Positions 6,878 through 6,892 of a DNA stretch of 6,892 bases are shown here, piece by piece. The stretch comes from Flavobacteriaceae bacterium (lineage in GTDB: Bacteria; Bacteroidota; Bacteroidia; Flavobacteriales; Flavobacteriaceae): NCBI GenBank assembly GCA_023145595.1, contig JAGLDM010000055.1, forward strand, positions 1 to 6,892. The letters run 5' to 3'. The notes under the pieces are model-generated. The model saw only the letters and a list, made by a program, of their open reading frames with translations. It ran no database searches and was not told where the DNA came from. Within the stretch, counting starts at the first letter, position 1, and each line of letters begins with the position of its first letter. A program made the position numbers and the translations under genes.

Positions 6878-6892
6878 ACCAAAATATCGTAG

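Overview
This is an AT-rich chromosomal window that reads as a member of the Bacteroidota, most likely family Flavobacteriaceae. Supporting points are a DUF3078-type outer-membrane protein ending in Phe, a release factor 1 with the bacteroidete-style GPGGQS motif, the adjacent DUF1599 and BT_3928-type DoxX genes, a flavobacterial-type GapA ([13 protein letters not shown]), and start codons that mostly lack Shine-Dalgarno sequences. The content is mainly housekeeping. I see no mobile element, CRISPR array, tRNA or rRNA.

Layout. Positions 1-240 hold the 3' end of a DUF3078-like outer-membrane protein gene. After a 223-bp gap comes prfA (464-1540), closed by a clear GAAA-loop intrinsic terminator (1593-1624). 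A 358-bp gap follows. It includes a stretch of near-coding base composition (1661-1800) and then a very AT-rich stretch before the next gene. A two-gene unit comes next: a DUF1599 protein made of two tandem copies of one domain (1899-2435), and 13 bp later a five-helix DoxX/MauE-like membrane protein with a C-terminal soluble domain (2449-3414). Then crcB, encoding a Fluc fluoride channel (3516-3890), converges on and overlaps by 11 bp a minus-strand DUF1684 lipoprotein gene (3880-4497). A 370-bp divergent intergenic region (4498-4867) leads into a glycolytic pair, pfkA (4868-5854) and gapA (5882-6877), separated by 27 bp.

How the genes work together. pfkA and gapA encode two key steps of glycolysis (fructose 6-phosphate phosphorylation and glyceraldehyde 3-phosphate oxidation) and look co-transcribed. 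The DUF1599 and DoxX genes look co-transcribed, but their joint role is unknown. From memory of related genomes this pair is often followed by tpiA, which is absent here. prfA, crcB and the DUF1684 gene appear to be independent units.

No clearly new system is evident. The points most worth a second look are the internal duplication in the DUF1599 protein, the long structured leader of pfkA-gapA, the unexplained compositional island at 1661-1800, and the shortened linker of the DoxX-family protein.
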